Assembly (NCBI RefSeq): GCF_012932425.1
Contig: NZ_JAAIII010000004.1
Location: 1 to 64,000, forward strand
Origin: Bifidobacterium oedipodis
Lineage (GTDB): Bacteria > Actinomycetota > Actinomycetes > Actinomycetales > Bifidobacteriaceae
DNA: 64,000 nucleotides
Direction of reading: 5' to 3'
Of the stretch, positions 39,651-47,375 are shown one piece after another. Every line of letters begins with the position of its first letter. Position 1 is the first letter of the stretch. Position numbers and translations under genes: made by a program. The notes beneath the pieces were generated by a model. It was not told where the DNA came from and did not search any database. It saw only the letters and a program-made list of their open reading frames with translations.

Positions 39651-40892
39651 TCAGTGGCGTGACGATATGTCTGCATTAGGGATGAAAGCGCTGAGCAGCC
39701 ATTCGCCGTTTTCCGCGCGATAATCGAGTGTGCCGCCCACTCGCCGCAATTCCAGCGCATGACGCACCAAGCCGGTGCCGGAGTCGGGTAGGGACGAGGC
39801 CTGCTCACCGTGTTCGCGCATCGCGTTCGCTTCGGCGATGGTGATGCCCTCTTCGCTAACGCCAACGCGCAAGAAGTACGCATTGACACCAACGGGGCAA
39901 TGGCGCATGAGATTGGCGTATATCTCCTCCAATATGGCGTATGCCGCGCGCAGTCTCGTGTCATCGGCGATATCGACGCCCGGGTCGATCACCACGCTGG
40001 TGCCGTCAATGCCCAAATCGGCGAGTTTGGCATCCTGTTCGCGCGTGATCGTCTCGAAGGACCGTAGCCCATTCGCTTCCGCCATGTCTGGCGTATCCCC
40101 GGCTTCCAGCAGCCCGATGACTTTGCGCACGCCGGAGAGCGCTTCGAGTGCATTCCGTTCGATATTGCGCCATACCGTGGCATCGTCCGCACTGGTTGGG
40201 TCCGTCGCGATTTGCCGTTGTGCCATCAATACGATATACGACAGGCTGCCGGTGAGCGAATCATGCACCCGTTTGGCAACGTGCTCGTTCTGTCGGCGGC
40301 GTGCCAGTTCGAACTCGGCTCGTTGCCGTTCCATCCGCGCCGTCTGCCCCTCGTTCGCCAACACTCGCCAATGCAGCGACCAACCCAGGAAGAACGCGGC
40401 TGTGGCGGCCAATGCGATCGGCAACAGCATGTCACCCAAACGGTAGATATCATGCCGATGCCACACCCAGCCGATACCTGTACCCACAAGAAACAAACCC
40501 CACCCAATGAACGGCAACCAGAAGGCACACTCTGCCCCTCGATAGGCGAGTACGCCGACTGCCAGGCACACGCCGCCAGCAAATGTGCCGACCTCATACG
40601 GAACCGAAGCCACCCATCCAGCACAGACGACGATCAGCGCACCTGCCGCCCATACCGGCTGGAATGGCAGCATAACCAGCGCAACAACGTATGCGCTCAT
40701 CAGTGCTCCCAGCAGCGGATGATAGACAAGATTCATTGCCAGAGTGACGTCGACAAGCGCCACCGCCAGAGAGCATGCGCCGGCCGCCACGGTCAACGCC
40801 GTCAGCATCCAACGCATGCGCAGCAAACGGAGAGCGGTTGCGATTATCTTCCGCATGCTTTCGCCCATGCGTGCGATCAGTGTGCTTTTCAT
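39651..40892 (-). CDS. Sensor histidine kinase, HisKA_3 type
   Basis: 413 residues with six or so hydrophobic segments (about 28-175) and short loops between them, so ligand sensing is probably within or near the membrane. The phospho-accepting histidine is H210 in KRVHDSLTGSL, the HisKA_3 box of NarL/LuxR-type kinases. A HATPase-like domain follows, with an N-box (EIYANLMRH) and a G-box (DSGTGLVRHAL). Its partner is the regulator at 40889, overlapping by 4 bp. Confidence 0.88.
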   Translation of the reverse strand: MKSTLIARMGESMRKIIATALRLLRMRWMLTALTVAAGACSLAVALVDVTLAMNLVYHPLLGALMSAYVVALVMLPFQPVWAAGALIVVCAGWVASVPYEVGTFAGGVCLAVGVLAYRGAECAFWLPFIGWGLFLVGTGIGWVWHRHDIYRLGDMLLPIALAATAAFFLGWSLHWRVLANEGQTARMERQRAEFELARRRQNEHVAKRVHDSLTGSLSYIVLMAQRQIATDPTSADDATVWRNIERNALEALSGVRKVIGLLEAGDTPDMAEANGLRSFETITREQDAKLADLGIDGTSVVIDPGVDIADDTRLRAAYAILEEIYANLMRHCPVGVNAYFLRVGVSEEGITIAEANAMREHGEQASSLPDSGTGLVRHALELRRVGGTLDYRAENGEWLLSAFIPNADISSRH

Positions 40893-41563
40893 GCCATGAT
40901 CCCCTCGTTCCATAAGGCCATCAATTCGCGTTTGTTGGATACGCCAAGTTTCCGGTAGGCGCGTTGTGCAAGGGTTTTCACCGTTGATTCAGAGCAACCA
41001 AGCTGGCTGGCCAGTTCGGCGAAGGTTCCCAGTGTTTCGCAGGTCAGTCGCACCACCGCCAACTCCTTGGCGCTAAGCGTGGCGATGGCTTGAGCCGCAG
41101 GTGATGCCTCGACACTGCCGTAAGCCTGTTCGGCGGTACGGAATCGGACGGCCATCGACCTGCCGTTACCATTCGACTTGTACGGCCAGACCGCACCGCT
41201 ACCCACCGCCGCAACCGCCGCGGTGATCGTCATCGGATCATCTTTGTTGACGATGCCCTGGGCACCGGCGGCGGCCACCTGCATGGCATACACATCAAGG
41301 TTGTAGGAGGTGATTGCCAGAATCGGCACCTGCGGTGTGGCACTGCGTATCAGCCGGCACAACGTGATGCCGTTCATATCCGGCATCGACACGTCAGTGA
41401 CCAGCACATCGGGCCTCGTGGCCTCCCCCGCGCATAGTTCAAGCGCCTCAAGCGCCGAACGAACCGCCCATGCCACCGTGCAGCTGGACATATCGGCCAA
41501 TACCGATCGCAGTGCCGCCAAGGTGAACGGATCATTGTCCACCAACCCGATCTTGCGTGTCAT
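40889..41563 (-). CDS. Response regulator, LuxR/NarL family
   Basis: 224 residues from the ATG at 41563 (GGCGGAAG upstream). The receiver domain has the acidic pair DND near the N-terminus and the phosphorylated aspartate D57 in LVTDVSMPDMNG. The C-terminal LuxR helix-turn-helix has SQLGCSESTVKTLAQRAYRKLGV, seen as SESTVKTLAQRAYRKLG. It probably activates the lipoprotein and ABC genes around it. Confidence 0.92.
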   Translation of the reverse strand: MTRKIGLVDNDPFTLAALRSVLADMSSCTVAWAVRSALEALELCAGEATRPDVLVTDVSMPDMNGITLCRLIRSATPQVPILAITSYNLDVYAMQVAAAGAQGIVNKDDPMTITAAVAAVGSGAVWPYKSNGNGRSMAVRFRTAEQAYGSVEASPAAQAIATLSAKELAVVRLTCETLGTFAELASQLGCSESTVKTLAQRAYRKLGVSNKRELMALWNEGIMA

Positions 41564-41595
41564 GCTTCCGCCTGCTGCCTTGAACGCCATACAGG

Positions 41596-42285
41596 CTACG
41601 ATACGCCGAACGTCACCAACGGCGTGGTGCCGTGCACCTGGCACTCCACGAACCGTTCATACTCAGCCTGTTCCTGCGCGTTTGCAGGATACGGCTTGAT
41701 CTGACTGAGCATTATGTCCCGATCCTCATGCTCACGCCACTGCGAATCGATTCTGCGATATAAGGTCGGGGCGGCATTTGCCGTGCATAGCAGCACATCC
41801 TCGTACCGTTTCAATTCATATTCAGAGAGATCGGCATGCGCGAAAATCCAATCGTAAACGTCTTGATATGGAGCGTTGCACTGTGATTGGATCCTGCTGA
41901 TGATACTGCCCTGTTGTTCGGCGAGCTTACGCGTTTCGTCATCCAATATGTCTGGCAATCGCTGAAAATCGGGATGCGTGGTGGAAAGCCCTATGGAACC
42001 GCCGAACATCCACGGGTATATATCCAGATTCACTGCGTATTCCCCTGCAAGCGACCGTTCCTCGTAGCATCGCACGATGTTTTCGATCGCCTGCTGTGTT
42101 TCCGAACGTGTAATCCGATCATCGGACAGCATGGTCTGGGCAATGTCTGCCATTCCAACCGCAGCGTCATCGGTAAACTCTTCCTGCTGCACAGCAATAT
42201 TGCCGCAGCCGCACAACAACATGGCAGCGAGCATACAACTTGTCATGATCATGGGCAGCTTATATGGCTTTGCTTGGTTACGCAT
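41596..42285 (-). CDS. Lipoprotein, four-cysteine family member C
   Basis: 229 residues. The signal peptide ends AAMLLCGC, so the lipidated cysteine is residue 27. Four more cysteines lie in IVRCYEER, QSQCNAPY, VLLCTANA and VECQVHG. The protein is a paralogue of 38745 (shared GEY..NLD.YPW segment, similar length, similar ends). It is the first gene of the envelope cluster, 32 bp before the response regulator. Confidence 0.75.
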   Translation of the reverse strand: MRNQAKPYKLPMIMTSCMLAAMLLCGCGNIAVQQEEFTDDAAVGMADIAQTMLSDDRITRSETQQAIENIVRCYEERSLAGEYAVNLDIYPWMFGGSIGLSTTHPDFQRLPDILDDETRKLAEQQGSIISRIQSQCNAPYQDVYDWIFAHADLSEYELKRYEDVLLCTANAAPTLYRRIDSQWREHEDRDIMLSQIKPYPANAQEQAEYERFVECQVHGTTPLVTFGVS

Positions 42286-42430
42286 TCTTCGCCTCCCTGT
42301 GTCATGCGTGGCCCGAGCCGTCGGCGCATACGAATATCCGATAATTCAACGGTAAGGGAGGTTTATGCGCGTATGGGCCTGTCATGTAATCGAAAAGACC
42401 ACGTGGGCTATTAAGGGGACGATAGAAACA

Positions 42431-42457
42431 AGAAAACCTCGCTTAACAGCGAGGTTT
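42431..42457 (-). terminator. Terminator after tRNA-Gly
   Basis: Perfect 9-bp stem AAACCTCGC / GCGAGGTTT with T-rich tail (minus strand), 4 bp past the tRNA's CCA. Confidence 0.85.
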
Positions 42458-42460
42458 GAA

Positions 42461-42536
42461 TGGAGCGGACAACGGGACTCGAACCCGCGGTCTCAACCTT
42501 GGCAAGGTTGCGCTTTACCAACTAAGCTATGTCCGC
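42461..42536 (-). tRNA. tRNA-Gly (anticodon GCC), CCA encoded
   Basis: 73-nt body (42464-42536): acceptor GCGGACA / TGTCCGC, discriminator T, then genomically encoded CCA. The anticodon loop TTGCCAA lies between CAACC and GGTTG. Its body is identical to the tRNA-Gly at 52618-52690, which lacks the CCA. Before the element inserted, it would have followed tRNA-Val(CAC) by about 28 bp. Confidence 0.96.
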
Positions 42537-42566
42537 AAAGGATTCCGCCGTGAGAAGCGGATTCCA

Positions 42567-42582
42567 GTGGGCGATGTAGGAA
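42567..42582. repeat. attachment-site core, distal copy
   Basis: GTGGGCGATGTAGGAA, an exact copy of the tRNA-Val 3' end at 48864-48879 without a functional tRNA attached. Flanking bases differ on both sides, so the repeat is exactly 16 bp. Confidence 0.88.
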
Positions 42583-42640
42583 CCCATCCTGCATCTCACT
42601 TTTCCGCGAGATTCCAACGTTTCCGAGGACCCGTGTTATC

Positions 42641-42661
42641 TCGTGGCAACAAGATGGCATA
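42641..42661 (+). repeat. Candidate integrase arm-type site, left copy 1
   Basis: TCGTGGCAACAAGATGGCAT plus one A. It matches 48705-48725 at 19 of 21 bases in the same orientation. It lies 59 bp inside the left att core. Confidence 0.55.
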
Positions 42662-42680
42662 TTAGGGGAAACATCATGCG

Positions 42681-42732
42681 GGTGCAAGGCGCCGGCGTGT
42701 CGCGCTCTTGCGACACACCGGCGTCTTGCACC
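42681..42732. repeat. Long hairpin just past rep
   Basis: Two 23-base arms (42681-42703 and 42710-42732) match at 21 of 23 positions around a 6-base loop. It lies 9 bp beyond the rep stop codon and may end the rep transcript. The arms include the CCGGCGTGTCG motif repeated at the other end of the element. Confidence 0.65.
42692..42710 (+). repeat. Candidate arm-type site, left copy 2
   Basis: CCGGCGTGTCGCGCTCTTG, matching 48672-48690 at 17 of 19 bases in the same orientation. It is part of the hairpin just past rep. Confidence 0.45.
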
Positions 42733-42741
42733 GCCATAGCA

Positions 42742-43893
42742 TCAGAACTCATCTTCTTCTTCGTTATAGTCCGCAATCAAAAGGCCCGACGACGGCGCTA
42801 CACCGACAATATCGACAATCGTATTTCCTTCCAGTTGCAGGCCGGCACCACGAGCCAAGGGCAGGAAAGTTTCAAGACCTTCGCCTGCGATCATCTTATC
42901 GAGATGGTGGGTGAGCAAATCGGGATCCAACGTGTCGGCCGGCACAATCATCGGCTTGCAGGAACCTATCAACTCAATCGCCTTGCCATGAGATTCCCAT
43001 TTGTCACCAAGCGAAAGGTCATACAGGGAGCAGTCGGCCACAACGACGACCGTTGTCCATGCCGCCCAGGTGACTTTTGACAGCTCGCTGTGCACCTGGA
43101 GAGGCGCGCCGCTGACCGCGCGTGGCAACCAGTTCATGCACTGCCGAGGATCGGACACAAGAAGCGTTTCAGTACGATCGCTGATTCCAGGCTGCAATCC
43201 GGACCCGGACAGCCATTCCGACCACGAGCCCGGCTGCCAGCCATCGAGCCAGCGACGCACGGCGATCTCCAACTTAATGGTGTCATTGCCATAGACCCAC
43301 AGTATCTGCACGTTGCGTGAGTGAGGCTTGCGGCGGTTCTTCAACGCGTAGATCTCCCTGATCCACGGAAGGCAAGCGGATGCATAGAGGCCGAGCTGAT
43401 CGTCGCTCAACAAATCGTCGTAGCTCATGCCGCCCTCGATGGCGTTCCTCAGCATCTGGCGCTTCTTCTCGCTGTCGGTCGAGCGCATCTTCTGCCCCTC
43501 GGGCTTCCATCCTTGGAATTCTTCGGGTTTGTTGCCGTAGGGGCCGTCGATGCGCGTTTCGGATTTCGAACAGTAGGCGACGGCTTGCGCCACCGATCCG
43601 CGCCTGGCCTCAATGTGGGAACCGGCCGGCAAATATTTTTTCACGGCGGTGAAGTGCAGCGCATTCGCAGTCTGGAAGAAAAGCTGCCAGTGTTCGTACC
43701 CATTGGGGTTTTTCTCGGTGCTGGCACCGCCTTTCTCGTGGGACGCGATCCACGTCGCCTTTTTGTTCTGCATCAGGGCTGCAAGTTCGTCGAGACTGAT
43801 CCGATCATAGGGGATGGTGACCAGCCAATCCCGGTGTCGTGGACTTTCGCTGGTGCTGGTGGTGTTCTTGGTGATTTTCTTTTTCGTTACCAT
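42742..43893 (-). CDS. rep: Rolling-circle replication initiator, CRESS-DNA-virus-like HUH Rep
   Basis: 383 residues. The N-terminal HUH endonuclease domain carries the three CRESS Rep motifs in order: motif I WLVTIPYD (23-30), motif II EHWQLFFQ with H68-W-Q70, and motif III AYCSKSE with the nicking Y107 and K110. The AYCSK form closely resembles circovirus Rep proteins and the pCRESS plasmid Reps described for Bifidobacterium and others. The C-terminal part is the length and position of a superfamily 3 helicase, but the P-loop site (VYGNDTIKLEI, about 200-210) lacks GK[ST]. GGGGG lies before the ATG. It may initiate replication at the hairpin at 44002-44035. Confidence 0.85.
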   Translation of the reverse strand: MVTKKKITKNTTSTSESPRHRDWLVTIPYDRISLDELAALMQNKKATWIASHEKGGASTEKNPNGYEHWQLFFQTANALHFTAVKKYLPAGSHIEARRGSVAQAVAYCSKSETRIDGPYGNKPEEFQGWKPEGQKMRSTDSEKKRQMLRNAIEGGMSYDDLLSDDQLGLYASACLPWIREIYALKNRRKPHSRNVQILWVYGNDTIKLEIAVRRWLDGWQPGSWSEWLSGSGLQPGISDRTETLLVSDPRQCMNWLPRAVSGAPLQVHSELSKVTWAAWTTVVVVADCSLYDLSLGDKWESHGKAIELIGSCKPMIVPADTLDPDLLTHHLDKMIAGEGLETFLPLARGAGLQLEGNTIVDIVGVAPSSGLLIADYNEEEDEF

Positions 43894-44185
43894 GTCAGCC
43901 CCCTATGCGGGGACTGGCACAGACCTTTGTTTGTGTCATTCTCATGTGCCGACGAAAATGGCGAGATAACACCGGAAATGGGAGTTTTGACACATGGCAC
44001 AGCAAAGTCCCGGGTAACACTACCCGGGACTTTGCCTGCAACAAGCCGATGCGGTTCGCGCATATTTCCTTCCTGCGGGGCGGCGTTCGCCACCCTTCGC
44101 AGAACACCCCATGCGTCAGCGGTTTACATGCCCGAAACATTCCGATTGAGACGCCGCCGGAAGCGGTACGAATGGCGGTATCAGG
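43894..44185. other. 292-bp gap between FtsK-like and rep genes: candidate origin region
   Basis: No gene is supported. It holds the perfect hairpin at 44002-44035 and three GGCACA or TGTGCC hexamers (43916-43921, 43945-43950, 43996-44001) that could be Rep recognition iterons. Confidence 0.45.
44002..44035. repeat. Perfect 15-bp hairpin, candidate Rep nicking origin
   Basis: GCAAAGTCCCGGGTA and its exact reverse complement, separated by ACAC. No T run follows on either strand, so a transcription terminator is less likely than a replication or processing structure. It lies 109 bp upstream of the rep start. Confidence 0.6.
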
Positions 44186-45559
44186 CTATTTGTCGGCTTG
44201 TTGTTGAACGCTGATCTGGGTTGGGTCGAAGTGATCGTAGTGGACAATCTCGAACGTGCTGCTGGGGGTACGCCACACGGCCATGCCCTTGTCCTCGAAC
44301 CGCAGTAAGTCCGGTGTGGGGTTTCCCTCGGGGATGTCACCCAACGCGGCTTTGGCCGTTTCCGAAGAGATGGCGTAACCGCACGAGCGCAACACGCAGC
44401 TGTCACGGATCGCGGTAGGGAGAGCATCGGAGGTGGGCTTCTGCGTAATGATCAGCGTGCTCACACCGGCGCTCCGCCCACGTTTAACCAGATCCGTCAC
44501 CAAGGCGTTGAATTCGGCAGCGTTGGTTTTGCCCTCCCTCGTGCCATCGGACGCACCCCACGCTTGGCACTCGTCGATGATCACGACCACGGCCCTCTCC
44601 CGGTCGGTGGGCCCATGACCCCAGAACGAACCGACTTGATTCTCCCACGCCAAGCGCCACTCCATTGTCGATTGCACATCCCGCAGAACCTCCAACGCTC
44701 GCCCGTAATCGCCGGCACGGCCGGCCACGAACCGGCTCTTTGGCAATCCGCCATCAGTAACGGCCCACGCCCAGTCCATGCCGCCCTTGCCATCGAGCAC
44801 ATATACGTCCACGAGATCGGGCACGGTGAGCAGTCCTGCGGCGATGAGGGTGCAGGCGCAGCTCTTGCCGGTGCCGGGCATGCCGGCCCAGACGCCACCG
44901 GAGATCTCCGCGAAATCGACCCATGCCTCGCCGTCCAAGGTGCGACCGACGTGTATCGAGATCCGCCCCGGTTCCGCCACAATCCGAGGTGGAGCCGTCA
45001 GCTCGCGCGGCGCACGCAACCGAGCCAGATCGGCACGACTGTGGAAACGAACCCTATAGGAATTCACGCCGTATTCGTCTGCCGAGTAATCGATTGCGTT
45101 CATCAGGGCCAGACCTTGCGCCGCCGAGCGGCGCAGGCTGGCCATATTAAAACCGACCACGGGCAGCACCTTGATGTCCAGCAGCCCCTTCTTGGGATAG
45201 AGGTACACGTGATAGTGTCGTTCATCGGCCTTATCGACCAGTTTGACGTCGCGAACGAATTTATTGCCAAGCATGCGCGCCCTACGACGACGGAACCGGA
45301 TCACGTCACCGATCACCGGCAGCAAGCAACCCACGCGCCAGCCCCAGCCACGTTTGCGCACGGCCAGATAGGCCATAGTCAGGCCCGACAACAGCACCGG
45401 CACCAGCCAGCACAACAGAGTCCCGATGACATCGCTGACATGGGGTGAGATCATCGCCGTGAAAGCCGCGAGCCACATCAGCGTCACAGCGGGGATAAGC
45501 AGCACGCGCAACACCGCCAACAACACGGCAGCCACAATATCGTCATTAGTCTTTTTCAT
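44186..45559 (-). CDS. FtsK/SpoIIIE-type DNA translocase (TraSA-like)
   Basis: 457 residues from the ATG at 45559, which has AAGGAG upstream. Two membrane helices (about 9-37 and 44-66) anchor it. The motor domain has Walker A GMPGTGKS (226-233), DGKGGMDW and Walker B VVIIDE (325-330), followed by RGRSAGVS and TQKP, all typical of FtsK/Tra proteins. Single proteins of this type drive double-stranded DNA transfer in streptomycete plasmids and AICEs, so a role in conjugative transfer is likely, though no other transfer gene is present. Confidence 0.9.
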   Translation of the reverse strand: MKKTNDDIVAAVLLAVLRVLLIPAVTLMWLAAFTAMISPHVSDVIGTLLCWLVPVLLSGLTMAYLAVRKRGWGWRVGCLLPVIGDVIRFRRRRARMLGNKFVRDVKLVDKADERHYHVYLYPKKGLLDIKVLPVVGFNMASLRRSAAQGLALMNAIDYSADEYGVNSYRVRFHSRADLARLRAPRELTAPPRIVAEPGRISIHVGRTLDGEAWVDFAEISGGVWAGMPGTGKSCACTLIAAGLLTVPDLVDVYVLDGKGGMDWAWAVTDGGLPKSRFVAGRAGDYGRALEVLRDVQSTMEWRLAWENQVGSFWGHGPTDRERAVVVIIDECQAWGASDGTREGKTNAAEFNALVTDLVKRGRSAGVSTLIITQKPTSDALPTAIRDSCVLRSCGYAISSETAKAALGDIPEGNPTPDLLRFEDKGMAVWRTPSSTFEIVHYDHFDPTQISVQQQADK

Positions 45560-45633
45560 TATCGACTCCTTACAGGAAGAGGGGTGGGGCGCACCGTTAC
45601 CGAATCGCACCCCACACCCGGTTTCTTGTCCGA

Positions 45634-45948
45634 TTAGGCGGCCGTCACGCCCTCGGCTACGAGGAACACCCCGCTGGCCTTGGTAGTGTCGTTCTTCCAC
45701 CAGTAGATAACCTTGAGATCGTCGAACAGCACCTCGGTGCCGGCGGGGATGGCGGGCTTGGCCTCGGAAACGACCTGAACGGTGACGCGGCCAGTCCACT
45801 CGCCGTCAGTGCGGGCGCACTCAACATCCCACTGAGGCACGCCATCGGGCGTCGTGCTCTGGACGCCCCGCTTCATCGAGGGCGAGGCGAAAATGATGTT
45901 GAGCCTACCGAAGCGGGTCTGATCAATAGGGAAAATGCGAGCAGCCAT
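45634..45948 (-). CDS. Small element protein of unknown function
   Basis: 104 residues from the ATG at 45948 (AGGAG upstream). No signal peptide or membrane segment. The pattern of short beta strands with Trp and charged residues (QWDVECARTDGEWTGRVTV, read in parts) suggests an OB-like or SH3-like small barrel, as in single-strand-binding or accessory replication proteins, but I recognise no family. It lies between the secreted protein and the FtsK-like gene, 74 bp from the latter, across a GC-rich imperfect hairpin (45582-45619). Confidence 0.75.
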   Translation of the reverse strand: MAARIFPIDQTRFGRLNIIFASPSMKRGVQSTTPDGVPQWDVECARTDGEWTGRVTVQVVSEAKPAIPAGTEVLFDDLKVIYWWKNDTTKASGVFLVAEGVTAA

Positions 45949-46071
45949 GATGGCGCTCCTTTCTGTTCGGCCGGCTTGCGGTTTGCTTCCGGCTTCACCC
46001 CTTGCTATGCAGAAACCACACAGCGGCAAAACAGGCCAAGGACAGAGCGATGATCGTCGATAATGATCAAG

Positions 46072-46111
46072 CAAAAAGAAAAGGCCCCCGATGCAATACG
46101 CACCGGAAGCC
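46072..46111 (-). terminator. Terminator after the DUF5648-like gene
   Basis: Imperfect GC-rich stem (46083-46111) followed on the minus strand by TTTTCTTTTT. It separates the secreted protein from the replication and transfer genes. Confidence 0.7.
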
Positions 46112-46137
46112 TATGATGAACGCTAACGATTTAGCGG

Positions 46138-47205
46138 CTAATTGTTCGCGCCGCGCCCGTAGGCGATGCCCTCGTCGCGCCAGCCGGCCCTGACCGCATT
46201 GTCCAATTCAGGCTTGCTCAACGTCCATAAGTGGTCGCTGGTGTGCGGGTTATAGGCGCGGTAGACCGTCTCGTCCGTGTCGCGGTAGCGGAAGGCCACG
46301 CCCTCGTCGCGCCATCCCATGCGCACCAGACCATCGCGCTCGCCCTTGCTGGCGGTCAGGTGATGACGACCCGAGAACTTGTTGTAGACGCGGTAGACCT
46401 GATAGCCCGTCGTGCCGTCCTTCGGCCAGGCGTAGAATGCGATGCCCTCGCCGCGCCATCCCTTCGGAACGATCGCCTTGTACTCATTGAGATCCATGGT
46501 GTAGAGGTGCTCGCCGTTATTCGGGTTGTAGAGGCGGTAGACCGGGCTGCGGCCCAGGCTGTCCTTGTCCGTCGACGGCCACTGGGGGTCGGAGGCGGAA
46601 CGCACGGTGATCTTCGAGGCACCGTAGAAGTAGTAGTCGCCCACCCACAGCTTGTTGGCGTCGTAGAAGGAGATCTGCTGGGCGATGATGCGGGTCGACC
46701 AGTTGGCGGGTAGGTTGGTGATGACCACCTCGCCGGACACTCGGTACTCAGATTGGGACGGAATGAAGGAGAGAGCCTGGCCGTTTGCCGTGACCTTGAG
46801 GGAGGAGAGGCCGGTGGAGTCGGGGGTGGTGGGGTCGGCGTGCACCGCACGATACGTCATCTTATACGAGCCGTCTGGGCTAGTGACCGTGAGGGAGTTT
46901 CCGGTATCCGCCGCCACCATCTCCACGGTCCACCCCGAGGGGATCGGACCCATTCCCCAATGAATATCGGTGGTGCTCGTGTTGGCGGGCATTGTATAGG
47001 GGCCGGCGTTCCTGTAATCGAAATTATCGAAGTAGTGCTTTGTGTTCCACGAGGGATCTTCGACCAGGTTGACCCAATAACCGCGTACGTTTTTCAGATC
47101 CTCAATCGAGTAGGATGCCGCATGCGCAGCCGGTGCGAAGGCGACCATCATCACCAACGCGACTATGGCGCCTAAAACGCCCTTTCCAAACCTCTTTATC
47201 ATCAT
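46138..47205 (-). CDS. Secreted protein with three DUF5648-like repeats
   Basis: 355 residues. Signal peptide of about 30 residues ending AHA-AS, with GGAAGG before the ATG. The N-terminal 190 residues have no recognised domain. From about residue 220 come three tandem repeats of the VYR.YN....H..T form, each with a GWR.EG.A.. tail, matching the DUF5648 repeat of bifidobacterial and other Gram-positive surface or lytic proteins. No catalytic domain or cell-wall sorting signal is seen. It is accessory cargo of the integrated element, with its own terminator. Confidence 0.82.
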   Translation of the reverse strand: MMIKRFGKGVLGAIVALVMMVAFAPAAHAASYSIEDLKNVRGYWVNLVEDPSWNTKHYFDNFDYRNAGPYTMPANTSTTDIHWGMGPIPSGWTVEMVAADTGNSLTVTSPDGSYKMTYRAVHADPTTPDSTGLSSLKVTANGQALSFIPSQSEYRVSGEVVITNLPANWSTRIIAQQISFYDANKLWVGDYYFYGASKITVRSASDPQWPSTDKDSLGRSPVYRLYNPNNGEHLYTMDLNEYKAIVPKGWRGEGIAFYAWPKDGTTGYQVYRVYNKFSGRHHLTASKGERDGLVRMGWRDEGVAFRYRDTDETVYRAYNPHTSDHLWTLSKPELDNAVRAGWRDEGIAYGRGANN

Positions 47206-47375
47206 CGTTGATTCCTTCCGCTCTAGTTAGTTTCCGCTGTCCTAAGATTTCGGAAGCTCCTTATCTCAGCTTCTATCACCCAAGACATGCGTCCGCATTT
47301 TATGACGGCAATAGGCTAGCAAAAATAACAATCAAGAACGATTTGTGGCGTGGCGAATATTCACCACCGTATGCG

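Noticed and set aside
42681..42732. CRISPR-like repeat
   Set aside because: A single hairpin with no regular spacers; no repeat array was found anywhere in the window.
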